The position numbers and the translations under genes are program-made. 7,686 bases of DNA from CALKWS01 sp035302405 (GTDB taxonomy: Bacteria > Actinomycetota > Actinomycetes > Actinomycetales > Beutenbergiaceae): contig DATGSR010000215.1 in assembly GCA_035302405.1 (NCBI GenBank), positions 1 to 7,686 of the forward strand, written 5' to 3'. Each line of letters begins with the position of its first letter. The stretch's first letter is position 1. Below are positions 6,246 through 7,686 of this stretch, one piece after another. Under the pieces are notes generated by a model. It saw only the letters and a program-made list of their open reading frames with translations. It had not been told where the DNA came from and ran no database searches.

Positions 6246-7199
6246 GTGGCGCAGTACCTGCTGAAACGGTTGGTCATGACCTTTGCGGTCGTGCTACTGA
6301 TCCTGCTGTTCCTGGCGGTGCTCCCGCACGTGATCCCCGGGGACCCAGTGGAAAACATCCTGGGTCCCCGGGCCACCGAGGACCGGATCCTGCAGGTTCG
6401 ACAGGAGATGGGGATCGATGATCCGATCCTCGTCCAAGCCGGCAACTTCATCTGGAACGCCTTCCAGGGCGACCTGGGCCGGGATTTCGCAACGAATCGC
6501 CCGGTGACCGCGATGCTGGCCCAAGCGGTGCCGCACACCATGGCGCTGGCGTTCGCCGCCCTTGCCCTGGCGGTACTGCTCGGCATCCCCTTCGGCGTGC
6601 TCGCAGCGACCAAGCCGGACTCGCTGCTGGACCGGATCACGAGCGTCATCTCGGTCTCGTTCATCACGATGCCCTCGTACGTGATGGGCCTGTTCCTGCT
6701 CCTGTTGTTCCCGATCGCGCTGGGCATTTTGCCGGCTACTGGTACGGGTGATCTGAGCGATCCGCTGGACTACCTGAGCCATCTGATCCTGCCGGCCTCC
6801 GCGCTGGCCATCACGTGGGTGGGCTACTTCGCCCGCCTCGTGCGCTCCAGCATGCTGGAGGTGGTCGGCTCCAACTACATCCGGGTGGCCCGGGCGTACG
6901 GCATCCGCGAACGCGCGATCCACTATCGCTACGCCCTGAAGAACGCACTAGTCCCAACGGTGGCCATTCTCGGTGTGGCGCTGGGCAACCTCCTGGGGGG
7001 TTCGGTGTTCATCGAACTCATCTTCAACCGGCCCGGGTTGGGCAACCTCGCCCTGGAGGCGATCAACGCCCGCAACTACCCGGTGTTGCGCGGATCGATC
7101 CTCATGGTCGCGCTGCTGTTCGTGGTAGCGAACCTGGCCGCTGACCTGTCCTACAGGTTCCTCGATCCCCGGATCCGAGTCGAGGAGACGACGAAGTGA
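6246..7199 (+). CDS. Second peptide-type ABC transporter permease, DppB/OppB-like
   Basis: This is a 317-residue six-helix permease of the DppB type. Hydrophobic segments lie at about 9-30, 98-122, 131-160, 177-197, 235-258 and 282-304. The extracytoplasmic loop after helix 1 has the family pattern (PGDPVENILG, then QEMGIDDPILVQ, then GDLGRDF). The EAA loop is at about 206-236, with ARAYGIRERAIHYRYALKNALVP. It ends LSYRFLDPRIR, as the family does. GTG 6246 is the start: GAGGG (6234-6238) lies seven bases upstream and the conserved QYLLKRL begins at once. It is more canonical than the DppB-like protein at 396 (for example FNRPGLGNL near 260-268 and no long insertion between helices 3 and 4), so the two are divergent paralogues rather than a recent duplication. 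Its stop overlaps the next start as GTGA. It follows the binding-protein gene and should belong to the same operon. Confidence 0.93.
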   Translation: MAQYLLKRLVMTFAVVLLILLFLAVLPHVIPGDPVENILGPRATEDRILQVRQEMGIDDPILVQAGNFIWNAFQGDLGRDFATNRPVTAMLAQAVPHTMALAFAALALAVLLGIPFGVLAATKPDSLLDRITSVISVSFITMPSYVMGLFLLLLFPIALGILPATGTGDLSDPLDYLSHLILPASALAITWVGYFARLVRSSMLEVVGSNYIRVARAYGIRERAIHYRYALKNALVPTVAILGVALGNLLGGSVFIELIFNRPGLGNLALEAINARNYPVLRGSILMVALLFVVANLAADLSYRFLDPRIRVEETTK

Positions 7200-7686
7200 C
7201 GGCTGTACAGGATTCGCCGACTCCCGGCCGGTTCAAAGCCGCTATTGGAGCGATCGGCGACATCGCCAGGAAACCGACAGGGTTGGTTTCCCTGGTAATC
7301 ATTTTCGTGCTGTTCCTGGCGGTGACTATCGGGCCGAGTTTGGTGGCTGACCCCTCGGCGCAAAGCATCGAGCACCGGCTGGAGGGTCCCTCGGCAACGC
7401 ACTGGCTGGGCACCGACCACCTGGGTAGGGACCTACTGGGCCGGATCGTCGTCGGGGCTCGCATCGCGATGGGGGTGGCCATCCCCGCAGTGTTCCTGGC
7501 CATGGTGGCGGGCGTTGTGCTTGGGCTGGCCGCCGGCTACATCGGCGGGTGGATCGACAACGTCGTCGTCGTCATCACCGACACACTGCAGTCCTTCACC
7601 TCCGTCGTGTTGGGACTACTGCTCCTGGCGCTGATCGGCGGTTCGCTGACCACAGTGGTCATCGTCATCGCGATCACCATCGCGCC
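7196..7686 (+). CDS. Second DppC/OppC-like permease (partial, 3' end outside window)
   Basis: A GTG at 7196 overlaps the upstream stop (GTGA) and opens a frame that runs to the right edge, 163 complete codons. AGGAG at 7183-7187 lies eight bases before it. The product starts with a polar cytoplasmic stretch, then helix 1 at about 29-48. The DppC-family motif HWLGTDHLGRDLLGRIVVGAR follows at 69-89, then hydrophobic segments at about 90-115 and 136-163. It is the expected partner of the DppB-like protein just upstream. The visible part ends before the EAA loop, so an ATPase fusion like that of the 1369 gene cannot be ruled out from here. The sequence differs well from the DppC half of that protein; for example, the segment after helix 2 reads ITDTLQSFTSVV where the other has RLVDLVLTLPTL. 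Confidence 0.92.
   Translation, partial: MTAVQDSPTPGRFKAAIGAIGDIARKPTGLVSLVIIFVLFLAVTIGPSLVADPSAQSIEHRLEGPSATHWLGTDHLGRDLLGRIVVGARIAMGVAIPAVFLAMVAGVVLGLAAGYIGGWIDNVVVVITDTLQSFTSVVLGLLLLALIGGSLTTVVIVIAITIA

Noticed and set aside
1..7686. Search for a new defence system, mobile element, CRISPR array, tRNA or riboswitch
   Set aside because: All long supported frames are ABC transporter parts plus one partial aminotransferase-like end; no evenly spaced CRISPR repeats, transposase, tRNA-like fold or known riboswitch core was recognised by eye.

Overview
The window is GC-rich DNA on which every supported gene lies on the + strand. Its G/C-ending codon use, frequent GTG starts, Ala/Asp/Glu-rich lipoprotein N-terminus and a permease-ATPase fusion of a kind known from actinobacterial peptide transporters all suggest an Actinomycetota chromosome. 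I cannot name the genus.

Layout: (1) 2-193 is the 3' end of a gene cut by the left edge, probably the aminotransferase-like domain of a MocR/PtsJ-type GntR regulator. (2) 194-395 is an intergenic region with a ~28-bp imperfect tandem repeat and a locally AT-rich stretch that holds a plausible promoter. (3) 396-4199 is a tightly packed, overlapping operon for one dipeptide/oligopeptide-type (Dpp/Opp) ABC importer. It encodes a DppB-like permease, a DppC-DppD fusion (permease and ATPase in one 646-residue chain) and a DppF-like ATPase. It has no substrate-binding protein gene of its own. (4) 4200-4577 is a 378-bp gap with a 24-bp-periodic repeat, a long-loop GC-rich inverted repeat (possible terminator), and a 15-bp AT-rich palindrome beside a weak promoter candidate. 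(5) 4578-7686 is a second importer locus: a family 5 substrate-binding lipoprotein (DppA-like), a second DppB-like permease, and a second DppC-like permease that starts at GTG 7196 and runs off the right edge. Its ATPases, if any, lie beyond the window.

How the parts work together: a lipid-anchored binding protein outside the membrane delivers substrate to a B/C permease pair, and two cytoplasmic ATPase domains (D and F) drive uptake. The first module has B, C, D and F but no A. The second has A, B and C as far as it can be seen. The binding protein at 4578 may therefore serve both permease pairs, or the first module may use a binding protein encoded elsewhere. The substrate cannot be read from the sequence: peptides are the default for these families, but nickel, glutathione, sugars and opines are transported by relatives.

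I see no defence system, mobile element, CRISPR array or RNA gene. The most unusual items are the permease-ATPase fusion, with a repeat-bearing linker and a possible internal translation start, and the structured intergenic regions.
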